A stretch of 64,000 nucleotides of DNA from Pectinophora gossypiella (Eukaryota > Arthropoda > Insecta > Lepidoptera > Gelechiidae), in assembly GCF_024362695.1 (NCBI RefSeq), contig NC_065406.1:7750001-7814000 (forward strand). The letters run 5' to 3'. This document shows, piece by piece, positions 1-10,862 of the stretch. Numbering within the stretch: position 1 is the stretch's first letter; each line of letters starts with the position of its first letter. Under the pieces are notes generated by a model. It was not told the DNA's origin and did not search any database. It saw nothing but the letters and a program-made list of their open reading frames with translations. Position numbers and translations under genes: made by a program.

Positions 1-239
1 CAGGAGCGCCTAAGATGTGTCCTAGACTAAAAATAAAGCGATCCTGTTCATCACCCGTGACACGTGGTAGCACACGACTACGATTAGGGACTCCGCCCTC
101 TCATCATATTATTATTGTGACTAATACTCAGTGTACTACCACCACACCAACCACTGCCACTAACAACATCTGCAGCGCATGCGGTAGACCTAGCCGCTCT
201 AGCATTGGCCTACGTAGTCATGAAAAAAGTGTCTCCTAG
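1..239 (+). pseudogene. LINE ORF C-terminal fragment with CCHH-like finger
   Basis: An open frame enters from the left edge and stops at 237-239. Its end carries a CSACGR...IGLRSH pattern, two Cys then His spaced like a zinc finger. This motif is typical of the tail of reverse-transcriptase ORFs in insect non-LTR retrotransposons, often written CxxCGRxCRSRIGLxSH. No RT core is visible because the window starts here. It could instead be a host C2H2 protein, but the IGLxSH form and the repeat-rich surroundings favour a retrotransposon relic. Confidence 0.5.
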
Positions 240-1020
240 ACACTGTATAAATCATGGAAGAGATGTATGAGGCCTGATGATGAATACTTAGTCTAGCTGC
301 AGCTTATCTCGGACTTGTGGCTCTGCCCACTGCGATAGGGTTTTCGTGCGTGAACTATGTATAGGTACTATTACGGAAATGGGTTTCGGGATTGGAAGGA
401 AACTCACTGAGTCCAAGAAGAAACGAATTTATTCACTATACACACGGTACGGCTTCCACACAGGGCTTCGCAGTATAACTCCGTCATTTACTTTATTTCA
501 CGACACTCAAACACAGCACAAAACATGATACTAGCACTGCACTAACACTGCGCTTAACACTGCACTTTACACTGCTTAAAACACTGCATTTCACTTCCAC
601 TTTTTCTTCACTTTTACTTTTTCACTTCTTCTCCTTGCTCTTCACGCTCTTTATATACCCTATGGTCTCAGTCACAAGAATAGTCGACTCCTTTCTCGAA
701 TAATCCCGGGTGGAAACTAAAGCCCGGGTAAAGAAAAACGGGAACGGTGCTATGCGTAAGAAAATTACGGTGACATTCCAGAACTCTCTGGTTGCGGTGT
801 TTGTTTAAGCGATGTGACATTGTCAATCCGTCACAGGACGTAAAATTAGATCGGACTGAATGAGTATAGGAGGCTTCCCTTGAGACACTCGTGGTACAAT
901 CTTTGGCACTACTACTTACGTGGACTATGCGCACACCGTTGCCGTTGCCTCCTATTAGTAGTCAGTAGTTAACCTACAAAACAAGGTGAGTCGATTTCCT
1001 GGAACAAACCGTTCGTTTAA
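240..1020. other. Gene-free stretch, possible retroelement flank
   Basis: No convincing gene. At 534-600 the 8-mer aacactgc and variants recur about six times as a short imperfect tandem repeat, followed by a C/T-rich run. A TATA-like tttatatacc (about 650-659) is followed about 15 bases later by tctcagtc, which resembles an insect initiator. This could be an LTR or LINE promoter relic; no LTR ends were found. Confidence 0.35.
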
Positions 1021-1025
1021 AAATA

Positions 1026-1031
1026 TGCATT

Positions 1032-1062
<31 letters not shown>

Positions 1063-1135
1063 TAGGAAAACCAACAGCTACATCAAATAGTATAAACATA
1101 AATATAAATCACAAAAGAGCCAATTATAGGTTTCC
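1026..1135 (-). mobile_element. LINE 3' end, TTTA tail
   Basis: On the minus strand this reads as a retrotransposon 3' end: a ttggttttcc-type terminus followed by an (AATA)n tail, seen on + as repeated tttatttatt. The same terminus with an AAATAAATAA tail is at 36062-36272 on the + strand, so the two belong to one family. 5' truncated; no coding sequence remains. Confidence 0.6.
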
Positions 1136-1452
1136 ACAGATAGACTTCGGTATTATGCTGGTCATACAGCAACAATAGATAGCAAAATAAACTAGGTGCC
1201 TATACAATATATATATTTAATATAATATAATATATATATTTAGTACCACAATTTTCTTACCTATTCACTTTTAAATACTGCTTAGGCCTTTACTACATAG
1301 GTAAGTACATTACTCTTTTTTCTGCATCGCTACTTGTGTTAAAATTTACCTATTCCCAGACAAAAAACACTACAGGAACCTAAGCAAAAGACAAGCGTGA
1401 ACTTATTTAACGCCCAACTAGGCACCCTCAGGCCTGTTGTCTTAAAAGTTGT

Positions 1453-1536
1453 ACCGGGTGAGAGCCTTCAGCGCTCCCCATTTGTCCAGCCAAGTAGTTA
1501 ATGCCATCTGCGGCAAATCTACAATAAGTAAAAAAA
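1453..1536 (-). repeat. About 85-bp interspersed repeat, copy 1
   Basis: Begins ttgtaccgggtgagagcc and ends in caaatctacaataagt. Strong matches lie at 19262-19346 (same orientation) and 14863-14937 (opposite), with shorter pieces at 18011-18036, 29038-29062 and 38960-39015. On the minus strand the better copies translate to similar peptides (CRFAADGINYLAGQMGSADG in copy 2). It may therefore be a piece of a transposon ORF, or simply a non-coding repeat. Confidence 0.6.
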
Positions 1537-1844
1537 AGAACTTATTTAAATATTTTTGATCTACAATTAACTTAGCCCCTATTTGGATATATAAGCTATT
1601 TTATTATCTGGATATAACAGGACGAACTGGGTAGTTAATGGAAATATTTTTCAAGCTATTGCATCCCGCCCAATAATCCCGCGAAACAAAACCGAATCCA
1701 ATCATCGCTTAAAATCAATTGCAGTAATCCGAGTATATGAGCAGTGTTGCTTGCTGACGATGCGACGCAATTACTTGTCCAATTTGCACTAACGGACTTC
1801 TCTGCTAATAATCAAATTTGCATTGTATCCATACTCCATCCAAC

Positions 1845-1965
1845 TTTAATATTATAAATGTGTAGACAAGTAACTCTGTCTGTTCTTTCCACGCCTAAAT
1901 TGTTAGACCGGTTCGGGTAAGAATTGGCACATACATTCTATAAACTATCTGAGAGCACATTCCCT
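1845..1965 (+). mobile_element. Helitron 5' fragment
   Basis: Contains taatattataaatgtg followed by aagtaactctgtctgtt, the 5' start common to lepidopteran Helitrons. No matching CTAG end was found nearby, so it is a broken copy. Confidence 0.45.
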
Positions 1966-3632
1966 TAAAAGAATTCCGTGTTAAAGTAGAATACGAACCT
2001 GGATAGAATTTCGGACAAGGAAGAATTATTTCTGGAATATTTATGATGTAATCTTACACAGAAAGTCTTTAGGATCTTATACCATATTGTGCAGTAGGGG
2101 AATAGTTACTGTTAATTTAAATCATTAAACCTATTTAAATATACCCATGTCGAAATATTTTTAGCCTCGATCTTCATAGTGACCGTAACATAAAAATGAA
2201 TCCGTTATTTCCATTCCAGTAACATGGATGGGACCTGAGTAAATCTGAAGCCATTTCGCTGTTCCGAGATATTATAAGTAATTATCATCGATGACGATCT
2301 TCTCGGAAATTAAATTGTCTTTATTCGGCAGCTTTAAAGCAATTGTCACCGCAAAAAGGGTTTTATAATAATTTCATATAATCTCAGCCGAGGCGGACCA
2401 CTTGATGGCGCCTTCCATTATCTAAATGGCCAATCTGGGAGCTTAATTAAATTTTCTGCTTTATGCTAGGAAGTGTAATTTAAAAAATGAGCACCTTTTC
2501 TAACCCCGGCAGACTCATTGAAGAGATTAAAAGATGGGCTGGACGCCACCCAACGCCTCAAATGGGGATACGCGGGAATCTTTGTAATATTACACATTAA
2601 ATTGTCTCATTACTTATAGAAAAAACGCAAATTAAAGCTAGCTGGTAATTATAATCGAAAAAATAAACGATAAAAATCGTTCTCGTTTATCAAAAATAAA
2701 ATCGACCATCGAAAACTTCTCTTTCTTTAGAAACAAGTGATGTAACTGTATGCAGAACGGATGTTTTTGAAGCCATCGAAAATAGGGCTCACCCTCCGCC
2801 TGACCCTTGTCAAACGTCTGCGATCTATCACCAGGTGTGATTCCCATTAATTTCAGAGAACCATAACATTACCATAATGCAAACTGCGCGCGTGGCTTAT
2901 CCTTAAATTGCTCCCGCAACCCGTGCGTTCACATAATTTTCGCAGATTACGATGTTTGTCGAAGCATTCACGCGTATATAATAACGATCAAAATAGCTGT
3001 GAACTTTTAAAATACTTCTTGGATCTTGGCATTGTCGGGAAGAGGGAAGCCGAGACCAGCGAAAAGTTTCTTCGAATGAATCCGCGCACTCGTAGGGATG
3101 AGTGTCGCGGGGCGAGATAACCCGCATTATAGGAGGCTGCGGGGAGCGAACGTAAAACATGTAACACCGACCTAAACTATTCGCAAAACTATTCACCACT
3201 TCCTCAACTCAGCTCCTTACTTATTGTTTGTAATAGACCTCTATATTCCATTCTTCAAGCCTGGAAACAAGCTTCGGAAACTTTGTTTCTTGTATCTGAC
3301 ATAGGACCCTGTTCAAACTTGGAGTTAGCAATTTTTGCTACCAAAGTCACTTGGCATATCAGAAGGTATCTTAATATAAACTGTTTCATAAACGATACTT
3401 ACGAATTATAAATAAAGATCTCTTTTTAATATACTTACTTACTAATTTATCTTTAACAATGCTTCATGTATAATTTACGTTGTTGTTGAGAACTCCTCAA
3501 ATTTATGAAGGTCTAACAACCTTCACACATCCCAACTCGTGTCTTGCAAACTTTCACTGCCCTCAAAGGAGGTTCTCAATTAAAAGTACAAAGCTCCATG
3601 ATAATATGAAACTTTCATCCATTAGTCAACAT
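1966..3632. other. Intergenic, nothing recognised
   Basis: AT-rich sequence. Short open frames on both strands at 2638-3199 have unremarkable composition, no domain and no splice context. No gene is supported. Confidence 0.5.
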
Positions 3633-3710
3633 TTCTTACTAATATTATAAACGCGAAAGTTTGCTCAAAGTTCAAAGTAGACAAAACCAAAGAAGCAAAA
3701 TGGCGTGAGA
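3633..3710 (+). mobile_element. Helitron 5' end fragment
   Basis: Starts tcttactaatattataaa followed by cgcgaaagtttg, the classic 5' end of a lepidopteran Helitron beginning TC. The body and the CTAG terminus are missing. Confidence 0.5.
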
Positions 3711-3730
3711 AATATATAGATATTATTATT

Positions 3731-3838
3731 ACGTACATCTGACTGCTGGGCACAGGCGTCCCATCAATCAACCGGAGGGGGTATGGAGCATACTCCACCA
3801 CACTGCTTCACTGCAAGTTAGTGGGAGGTGTTCGTAAG
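3731..3838 (-). mobile_element. SINE-B tail fragment
   Basis: Minus-strand copy of the tail that reads ccctccggttgattgagggg then cctgtgcccagcag on the sense strand. The full version with its tRNA-like head is at 47588-47938. Confidence 0.7.
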
Positions 3839-3839
3839 G

Positions 3840-5330
3840 TACTTTTTTATTCGAGGAAAATATCTCATTATTTCATTGGGAAGTTGTCGTAAGTACCAGG
3901 AGACCAAAAAACAGGTAGAGTTAATATGTGCTGTGTACGGCAATTAATAGTACCGAAAACCAACCACACCTATCAATTCTGCGGCCTTTGTTATGCCAAA
4001 TCCCCTCTCATCTCTCAAGGTTGTAACCTTCAGCTCCTGGTAAACAAACGACGGAAAAAGCAAGTATAAATAAGTATTTCAAGGTTAGTGAGATCTATAA
4101 CAGAGTAATGATTTACTACTCAGAATTCGTACAAGGGCGACAGAGGGAAAATAACGTTAACAAAGTTTTTTCTGAACGATATATGTGAACACTATCCTGT
4201 GACTCATATTGAGAAATTTAATTGTATAGAGTCTTGATTTGTCGTTACGAGTAGCACAGTCTTTTGTAAAGTAAGCCAATATTCCATGCCTTATTCAAAA
4301 TATGAAGTACTTAATATAAAAAACTCTTATAAAAATGTTGCATTACATAGTGAGTTTATAACTAAATTTGATGTCGTCGATTTTGTGAGGAGACCTACAA
4401 TCAAATGAGCACCCTATATTAATAAAATACAACTGAACAAATGAAAAGACTTGATTACTTTCGGCCTCGTAGATCACGGTATTAAATTCAGAATGAAAGA
4501 GACAGTACAAACTCTGTTTATGATTACGAATACCTTCTCTTTTTGTTGGGAAAATTAAATTTGAACGCCACCTGGCGCGTTCACACGCGCTCTCACATCC
4601 CTTATGTTAATCCACATCTACAGTCAGATCACAAATTATTTACTTTGTGGGTTTATTGTAAATGATGACGACATAACAATATTGACTATGCGCGCTATAT
4701 ACCTAAAATGCAACGGGTACAGTCATTGATGTATAATTATGTTACTATTTGGAAATAACAGTGTGAAACGCTCAAAGCGTTAAATACGCTTGTAAAGCTG
4801 TATATATGTCTTATTATAAACAAATAAAAAAATAAGTAAATAAAAAGTAAGAAGAAAAACGGTAACGAATTGTGTTCTTACCACCTGCACCTATGACTCC
4901 GAGATCAAAGATTGCAGACGCGATATCGTAACTCTGTTTTAATATTCTGTTTTCTACCTTTAAATAAATCTCTGGCTAGTTTCAATAATTACTGATTCGT
5001 CACCGCTCATCAAAAGTCAACTTACGTTAAAAGATAACTAATAATAATAGTGACTCAGCTGTGGTTATGTTATTTCGTAGCGCGTCCAACCTGAAACAAA
5101 TTGTCACCAGTCGGGTATTACAATAATTTCAACAAACCCTGCGGATTGGTGACCCTCTATTTCAACAAATCTAACGAATACATTAGTATGCTATCAGTAA
5201 ACATTAAAGCTCGCTGCACATAGACAGGCTCGACACCAGAAGTAATCTGGGCCGGGATTTGTTGTAATGTTCGAGTGTGTGTGATCGCGTTCACACAGCC
5301 AACACCGGGAGCGGTACGGCGTCGAAAGCG
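3840..5330. other. Intergenic, nothing recognised
   Basis: AT-rich, with no open frame above background and no repeat recognised from elsewhere in the window. Confidence 0.45.
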
Positions 5331-5480
5331 AGTTTCTAACTAGTCCAATCAGTTACTTTTTTCTAAACGTCAAAACACGAAATTACTATGGAATTTGAAT
5401 AAAAAAACACACTGTGACGTCATAGAAAAACGTGATAAAATGTCGGACTTATTATTGCATTTTTCTTGATAAAAAATAAT
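5331..5480 (+). repeat. About 140-bp repeat, inverted partner at 51.7 kb
   Basis: The run from ctagtccaatcagttac through cgtcaaaacacgaaattac to aatgtcggacttattatt recurs on the opposite strand at 51673-51812, with small indels. It has no coding potential. It is probably part of an unclassified dispersed element. Confidence 0.65.
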
Positions 5481-5611
5481 AAATAAGTTCAATAGAAAAA
5501 GAAAATGTTTTTGTCAAATCTGCCTTTATTTAGTAAGTAATCATTATTTCATAATTTATTTTTGACCTAGGAAACTACCTAGTTGTAAGGCGAGACTACA
5601 CAGTTGACTTC

Positions 5612-5645
5612 TGTGTCTGTGTGTGTGTGTGTGTTTGTGTGTGGG
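5612..5645. repeat. TG microsatellite
   Basis: An imperfect (TG)n run. The stretch to 6195 has an open frame at 5717-6037 with a GC-rich middle, but no domain or gene structure. Confidence 0.7.
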
Positions 5646-6195
5646 TGTGACTTGATGAAATAAGTTGGGTGATGGGACGCCAGTGCAGAAATACGACGTT
5701 GATATGAACACACAAAATGAACTATTTCATTTATTTAGGCGATGCAAAAACGCATAAATTAAATATACCTTCCCTTGCGTGTACGATAAACACTCCTTTT
5801 CGAATTATGGTAAGTATTAGCCTGGTTATTAAATTATTAATGAAGTCGTTTGGTATTAGAGACTTGTGTTGTACGAAGGGCCTTACTCTGCGATGTGACG
5901 CCGCAGCAACGCACCGCGTGTGTCGCCGCGTCATAGCCGACTCGCCACTGCACTGCGTCGCCATTTGCATTCTCATTGCAATACTAGTGACGCTGTTTGT
6001 ATCCATAGAAATGTCAGCTGCATGCTCAACCTTTTAAATTCAGACTAGTCCCTACTGAGATTAACGTATACTTAAGTACTTACAGAAAGTATCTACTCTT
6101 TATTCTAAACAAACACTTGCCTAGTCTAACATCTACATACCTACCTACCCACTCTACCACCTAATACCCACCTACCTAGAAAATACGTACGTAGT

Positions 6196-6302
6196 CGTTA
6201 CATGAGTCAAGTCAGGGGCCTTTAACAGCTCAATAGTAACCCTGACACCAGAGTTGATGAGGTTGGTAATTCATCTCACAACCCGCACGATAGCAGAAGA
6301 GA
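6196..6302 (+). mobile_element. SINE-A 3' fragment
   Basis: Matches the SINE-A 3' half: gtcaggggcctttaacagct, then accctgacaccagagttgat, ending in a cacgatag-agaag tail. The tRNA-like head is absent. Confidence 0.7.
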
Positions 6303-7009
6303 CCTAGAAAATAAAAAATAAATCAATGTAAAAAATAAATTATAATAAAGTGAACTTTGTCCTTATAATTCAGTCATCAAAAACAGGAACAGGAAGTATT
6401 GAAAAAAGGTATTTAATGAACGGAAGCTATGCGGACCCGGGCACCTCATCAAGCTCCAACCTGCTCAAAACAACTCAGAAGCTAAAATAATTGAAGGATA
6501 AACAAAACAAATGGCCTTTTGAACATAATACCCACCTGCGAACGAGGAAGAAGTTTGTATTGGATATTTTCACGGCTTTGTCACAGTAATCCAACAGTGC
6601 CGACTAAAAGCGAAGTAACAGGAAAATGTTTTTAGCGAAAAAAATCTAGTACAAATTGCCGCTTTCTAGTGTAGTTATTACCCCATTAGGGTGAGTGACT
6701 GCGGGCTAGCCGAGCAGTGCGGATTGAAGGAATAAATCCTGCAAACTATGCTATACGTACACTGCACTGCGACCGCCGGCGCCACCCGCAGCCGTAATTA
6801 ATTCTCTAGACCTCTATATAGTTTTATGTCTATTAACTATTGTAAGCGCAAAAACGATTTTCCACAGCTAAGGATGAACAAGACAGTAAACAAATATTAT
6901 CAAGACCCTAGGCAATGAGTCTCATTTTTAACCATGATGTTGGATTTAAAAATGACTAAGGAACGATGGGGTGACATGGCAGTAATTTGTGATATGTAAA
7001 ACGGGGATT

Positions 7010-7080
7010 TTATTTATTTATTTATTTATTTTCATGGGATAATAAACAATTATACATGATATATTAACAACAGGTGTATG
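7010..7080 (-). mobile_element. LINE 3' end with TTTA tail
   Basis: A (TTTA)n run abuts catgggataataaac, the arrangement of a reverse-oriented, 5'-truncated retrotransposon 3' end like that at 1026-1135. 6303-7009 holds nothing recognised. Confidence 0.4.
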
Positions 7081-7305
7081 ATTTTTTCACATAAGTACAT
7101 GTACAATCAACCACATTATCCACGTATTAGTTCACAATGTCGTCTAGTGAGTTGAAATAGGTTATGTTATAAATTAAACAAAAAATAAATCAGCTCAGGG
7201 CTTGAATAATAGATTTTTTAAATTTAGAACAAGATAAATTGAATATGTCTATAAAATGAAAAAGATATAAAAAATATGTTAATTAATAATATTATTGAAG
7301 CAACC

Positions 7306-7422
7306 CTCAGTGAAGAAGAGTGGTGGTGTATGGTCTATACCCCCTCCAGTTGATTGAGGGAAGGCCTGTGCCCAGAATTGGAACGTATATGTATAGGCTG
7401 TTATGTTTATTATAAAAGCGTT
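7306..7422 (+). mobile_element. SINE-B tail fragment
   Basis: Carries accccctccagttgattgag and gcctgtgcccag, the SINE-B tail, followed by an (AATC)n run. 5' truncated. Confidence 0.65.
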
Positions 7423-7854
7423 CAATCAATCAATCAATCAATAATACTATAGCGTAGCGTTTCTTCTTGAAACAGATCAAAACTTTATACTAAAACTTAT
7501 TATCTTTTTAGAGCCTACGTAAACTTGAAGACCTGAAATCAGAAAGTACGTACAGGTTGTAGGTACAAGGTAGATTTTGGCCATATACATTGATAAAATA
7601 CAAACAATAGAATCATGTTCATACATAATTAAGCATAAGGTAACAATATAAGGTTTCGTATTAGAATTTCAGCAGTAATTTATAATTTAAAGCTATTCTG
7701 GCGGCATTCATAATGGAGAAGTATTAACCCTTAGATCCGTATATAATTCGTAGTTAGTGATTCATGAAGATGAAGTTTCCCGCTGGGGCCTCGCGCTTCT
7801 TGTATAACTCATGTTTAGTCAAATTATTGAAGGAATAGTTTCAGAGAAGTATAC

Positions 7855-8207
7855 GGCTCTGAGGTCAGTGGTTGAGCGTTGGACTCACGATCCGGAGGCC
7901 CCGGGTTCCAATCCCGTCCCCACGGACATATCAAAGTAACCCTACCACCACGGACATATCACACAAATCACTTTGTGATCCCTAGTTTGGTTAGGACATT
8001 ACAGGCTGATCACCTGATTGTCCGAAAGTAAGATGATCCGTGCTTCGGAAGGCACGTTACGCCGTTGGTCCCGGTTACTACTTACTGATGTAAGTGACTA
8101 ATCGTCATGAGTCATGTCAGGGGCCTTTGGCGGCTCAATCATAACCCTGACACCAGGGTTGATGAGGTTCGTATTCCACCTGACAACCCACACGATAAGA
8201 AGAAGAG
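7855..8207 (+). mobile_element. SINE-A, nearly full length
   Basis: A tRNA-derived SINE. The head has A-box-like sequence around cagtggttgagcg and a B-box-like ggttccaatcc (consensus GGTTCGAATCC in better copies). The body runs through gatccctagtttggttagg and cttcggaaggcacgttacg to accctgacaccagggttgat and a cacgataagaagaag tail. There is a small internal duplication near 7918-7960 (cacggacatatca twice). Confidence 0.85.
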
Positions 8208-8439
8208 AAGTATAAAAAAGCTTTTATAAAGTCTAGTATTATAAGCACCAAAAAATATCTAACCTAACCTAAAGTATTTATTTAAGTAAATACTTAAAAA
8301 ACAAATGCCTAAAACAAAATAAACAGGCAAAAGGGTTTCAGCTTAGCATGTAACTTTGAAGACCTAGGGTCTACAGAGCTCACTGCAGAGGGCAAAGAAC
8401 CTTGTAAGCAATAATTACTTAATTATGTATGAAGCAGTT

Positions 8440-8583
8440 CGTTCACGAGCATTAATATGTATACACTTTGGTAGCATGTCACATTAACTTTTTTGACAAA
8501 TTGATTTGTAAGTCTCACTAAATGTCAAATATGTTAGTGCGACTGAGTCCTAAAGTGGGTACATTATATAGCTCATGACTGTA
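8440..8583 (+). mobile_element. 144-bp MITE with TIRs, copy 1
   Basis: A short non-coding element with ends related to tacggtcacgagca and its complement tgctcatgactgta. Other copies are at 9772-9917, 26211-26360 and 62376-62521. A TA flank suggests Tc1/mariner-type mobilisation, but no transposase is present. Confidence 0.7.
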
Positions 8584-8734
8584 CACCTAGGTGCGTATCG
8601 TTTATGTCTACTACATATCGTGTGTATATCTACTTAGATAGGTAGCATTTATTAGTTTCATAATATTTCACATTATGTTTGTATTTATACCACACCAATC
8701 TGCTACAATATATTAATGACATACCGAATACTGA

Positions 8735-8816
8735 TTTAGATACGAGTTGATAAGTATCAAGAGGAATTTTCCGTCGCAAAAGTATGAAACTCACCCATCA
8801 AAGTTTTCGTAACGAC
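8735..8816. mobile_element. Half of the ACAGGGTGTTAGTGAC MITE
   Basis: Has gaggaattttccgtcgcaaa and agttttcgtaacgacgtcac, matching one arm of the elements at 37984-38216 and 38603-38895. Truncated. Confidence 0.55.
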
Positions 8817-8949
8817 GTCACTAAGATATACATATATTTATATTCATATACGTACTTATCTACTTACTCAAATGTTACCTGTGCGTTAAAGCAGCTGTAG
8901 TGCTTTTCTGAATTATTTTTTTTATTCCTGTTTTGTGTGTTCTTTGTAC

Positions 8950-9456
8950 TCGATAAATTATTTATTTATAAAGGTACATACAACATTACAGTGTAATCCA
9001 ATGCGCTGTATGACGAGAAAAAAAGACAATATAAAAACTAATATAACACAAAATAAACAATGAATGAAAAAAGAAACAAAAAGAAAAATAAGACTATGAA
9101 CATGAAAAACAATAAAAAAATAAAAAATTACAATTTCAAAATTAAAAGGTAAACTATCACACAAAAAAAATAAAATAATAATGGGGGAAAAAAAACAAAA
9201 CAGTAAATCATTAACAAATCTTCTCGCAAAAAGCCAAACACTCTCTCCATACACTCCACCATCTGTCAGCGAACACATCACAATGTGGTGTCGATTCCAA
9301 CATTGCGGAGAGGAGACGCAAAGCACGCATGAGAGGTGAATTCGCGTGAGATACAGTGCGCGCACGCGGCACAGCCAACAGCTGGTGGCTGCGTGCTCTC
9401 TTGTAATTGTCCGGAACGAACAGCCTACACGAGTGCTCCACCAGTTCAGGGCAATC
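8950..9456 (-). pseudogene. Non-LTR retrotransposon ORF C-terminus and 3' UTR
   Basis: On the minus strand an open frame of about 75 codons (9441 to 9211) ends in a stop and is followed by an A-poor tract, seen as A-rich on +. The peptide has the pattern PRARTVSHANSPLMRALRLL, like the conserved RT-ORF tail of insect LINEs (small basic segment, RT..(A/S)xSPLxRA..L). The upstream RT is missing, so this is a 5'-truncated relic. An overlapping 169-codon frame is a low-complexity read-through of the A-rich tract. Confidence 0.5.
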
Positions 9457-9771
9457 AATACCGCCAATAAAAAACTAAATAAATAAACTTATATTGTAAT
9501 TAATAACCGCGCCAAAAATACCTACAGTTTGAAGTACCTGCAAACACATATTTAGATTGTCCGTCACACTAACGTCCAATCCTATGTCGATAAAGCTACA
9601 AGCCCAGGTTCACGGAAAAACAGCGTATCTATAAATTGGGAAGTCCGGACTCCGGGAACGATGTCACCGGAAAAGTGACTAATCTCCGAAGCAGAGCCGA
9701 TGTCTGTCACGAAACAGACATGCGAGTTTATCGCCGACTGTCTCACTACGAAAACCAGCACCGAATTATGG

Positions 9772-9917
9772 TACGGTCACGAGCAATAATATGTATTCAC
9801 TTTGGTACCATGTCACATTAACTTTTTTGACAAATTGAACTGTAAGTCTCACTAAATGTCAAATATGTTAGTGCGACAGAGTCCTAAAGTGGGTACATTA
9901 TATTGCTCATGACTGTA
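9772..9917 (+). mobile_element. 146-bp MITE with TIRs, copy 2
   Basis: Ends tacggtcacgagca and tgctcatgactgta are imperfect complements. The interior closely matches the copy at 8440-8583. Confidence 0.75.
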
Positions 9918-10064
9918 CCTACATAAAATAAAAGTACATCAGGTAGATGTAGAGTGAGTATCAAAATGGCCGGTCACTCGTAATCTGTCGGCGAAGTAAG
10001 GCGTATAAGTATGATGGATAAAAGTTTTAAACTTTATTTGGCTGTTTGTATCGCATATTTATAG

Positions 10065-10250
10065 TCTTCTTCTATCGTGTGGGTTGTGAGGCGGAGTACC
10101 AACCTTATCAACCCTGGTGTCAGGGTTACTATTAAGCCGCCAAGGGCCCCTGACATAGCTCATGTGTCGACTACTTACTTACATCAGTAAGTAGTAACCG
10201 GGACCAACGGCTTAACGTGCCTTCCGAAGCACGGATCGTCTTACTTTCGG
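10065..10250 (-). mobile_element. SINE-A cut by the CR1 LINE
   Basis: Minus-strand SINE-A, from the tail tcttcttctatcgtgtggg to cttactttcgg, where the match stops and the GC-rich LINE start (cgaccgggcaggcggc) begins. The remaining head half is not recovered after the LINE's 3' end. Confidence 0.8.
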
Positions 10251-10774
10251 CGACCGGGCAGGCGGCGCCCGCGCCGGTAAACAAAGCGCAAAATATTATT
10301 ATGTTTAGTGACGAAATTGGCAAAACAATGGGTTTACAACTTAGCCATTTCTTGAGGCGGGCAGTAATTAATAATTGTATGCCGGGTGCCTCCTATTTAG
10401 ACATTTTAAAAAGAATAATTTCATATAAATTCTCACAAAATAGTACAATCATAATCTTGGCCGGTAGGAGAGGTAACGCGAACAAAGAACTACTTACTCA
10501 TTATATTTCCTTACTTAACAGCCTACCGAATGTAGCACAAGTGATTTTGTTTGCATTGCCTTTCAGCCAAAGTCAGCTAAAAACCGAAAATAAGTTTAGA
10601 CATGATCTAAACCTGACGTTGCATACTTTAGTATGCGATTATTATAATAAATTTCAGTTTATTGATACGAATTCCTATGTTAGGAATTTTTATTTGACCA
10701 AAGATAGATATTACTATCTATCTAACTTTTACAAAAGACAAATAGCGAAGTCGCTATCCTTTTTTTTACAATAG
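10251..10774 (+). pseudogene. CR1 ORF1, C-terminal esterase-like part
   Basis: Open frame ending at 10774. The first in-frame codons (10217 on) come from the flanking SINE, so the apparent start is not genuine; LINE-derived sequence starts near 10251. The segment IIMFSDEIGKTMG (Ser-Asp context) and the following alpha/beta pattern (TIIILAGRRGNAN, LPNVAQVILFALPF) resemble the SGNH-hydrolase-like domain of CR1-family ORF1 proteins. About 170 codons remain; the N-terminal PHD-like or zinc region expected in the family is missing. The family role is nucleic-acid or lipid binding during retrotransposition (known for relatives, not shown here). Confidence 0.7.
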
Positions 10775-10862
10775 AATCAGCCAATTCGTTGGCTTTTAAC
10801 GCGTCTGCTCCTATTGAGCAGCCTATTTTTATTTCTGACATTTGTAATTTAAATTAAATTTA

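Noticed and set aside
2638..3199. Cluster of short frames on both strands
   Set aside because: No domain, repeat match or splice context; frame lengths are near chance for this composition.
8958..9467. 169-codon minus-strand frame rich in Phe, Ile and Val
   Set aside because: Most of it is the translation of an A-rich LINE 3' UTR; the overlapping 75-codon frame matches a LINE tail instead.
10217..10250. ATG at 10217 as the start of the LINE ORF1
   Set aside because: 10217-10250 is SINE-A sequence; the frame runs into the LINE by chance.
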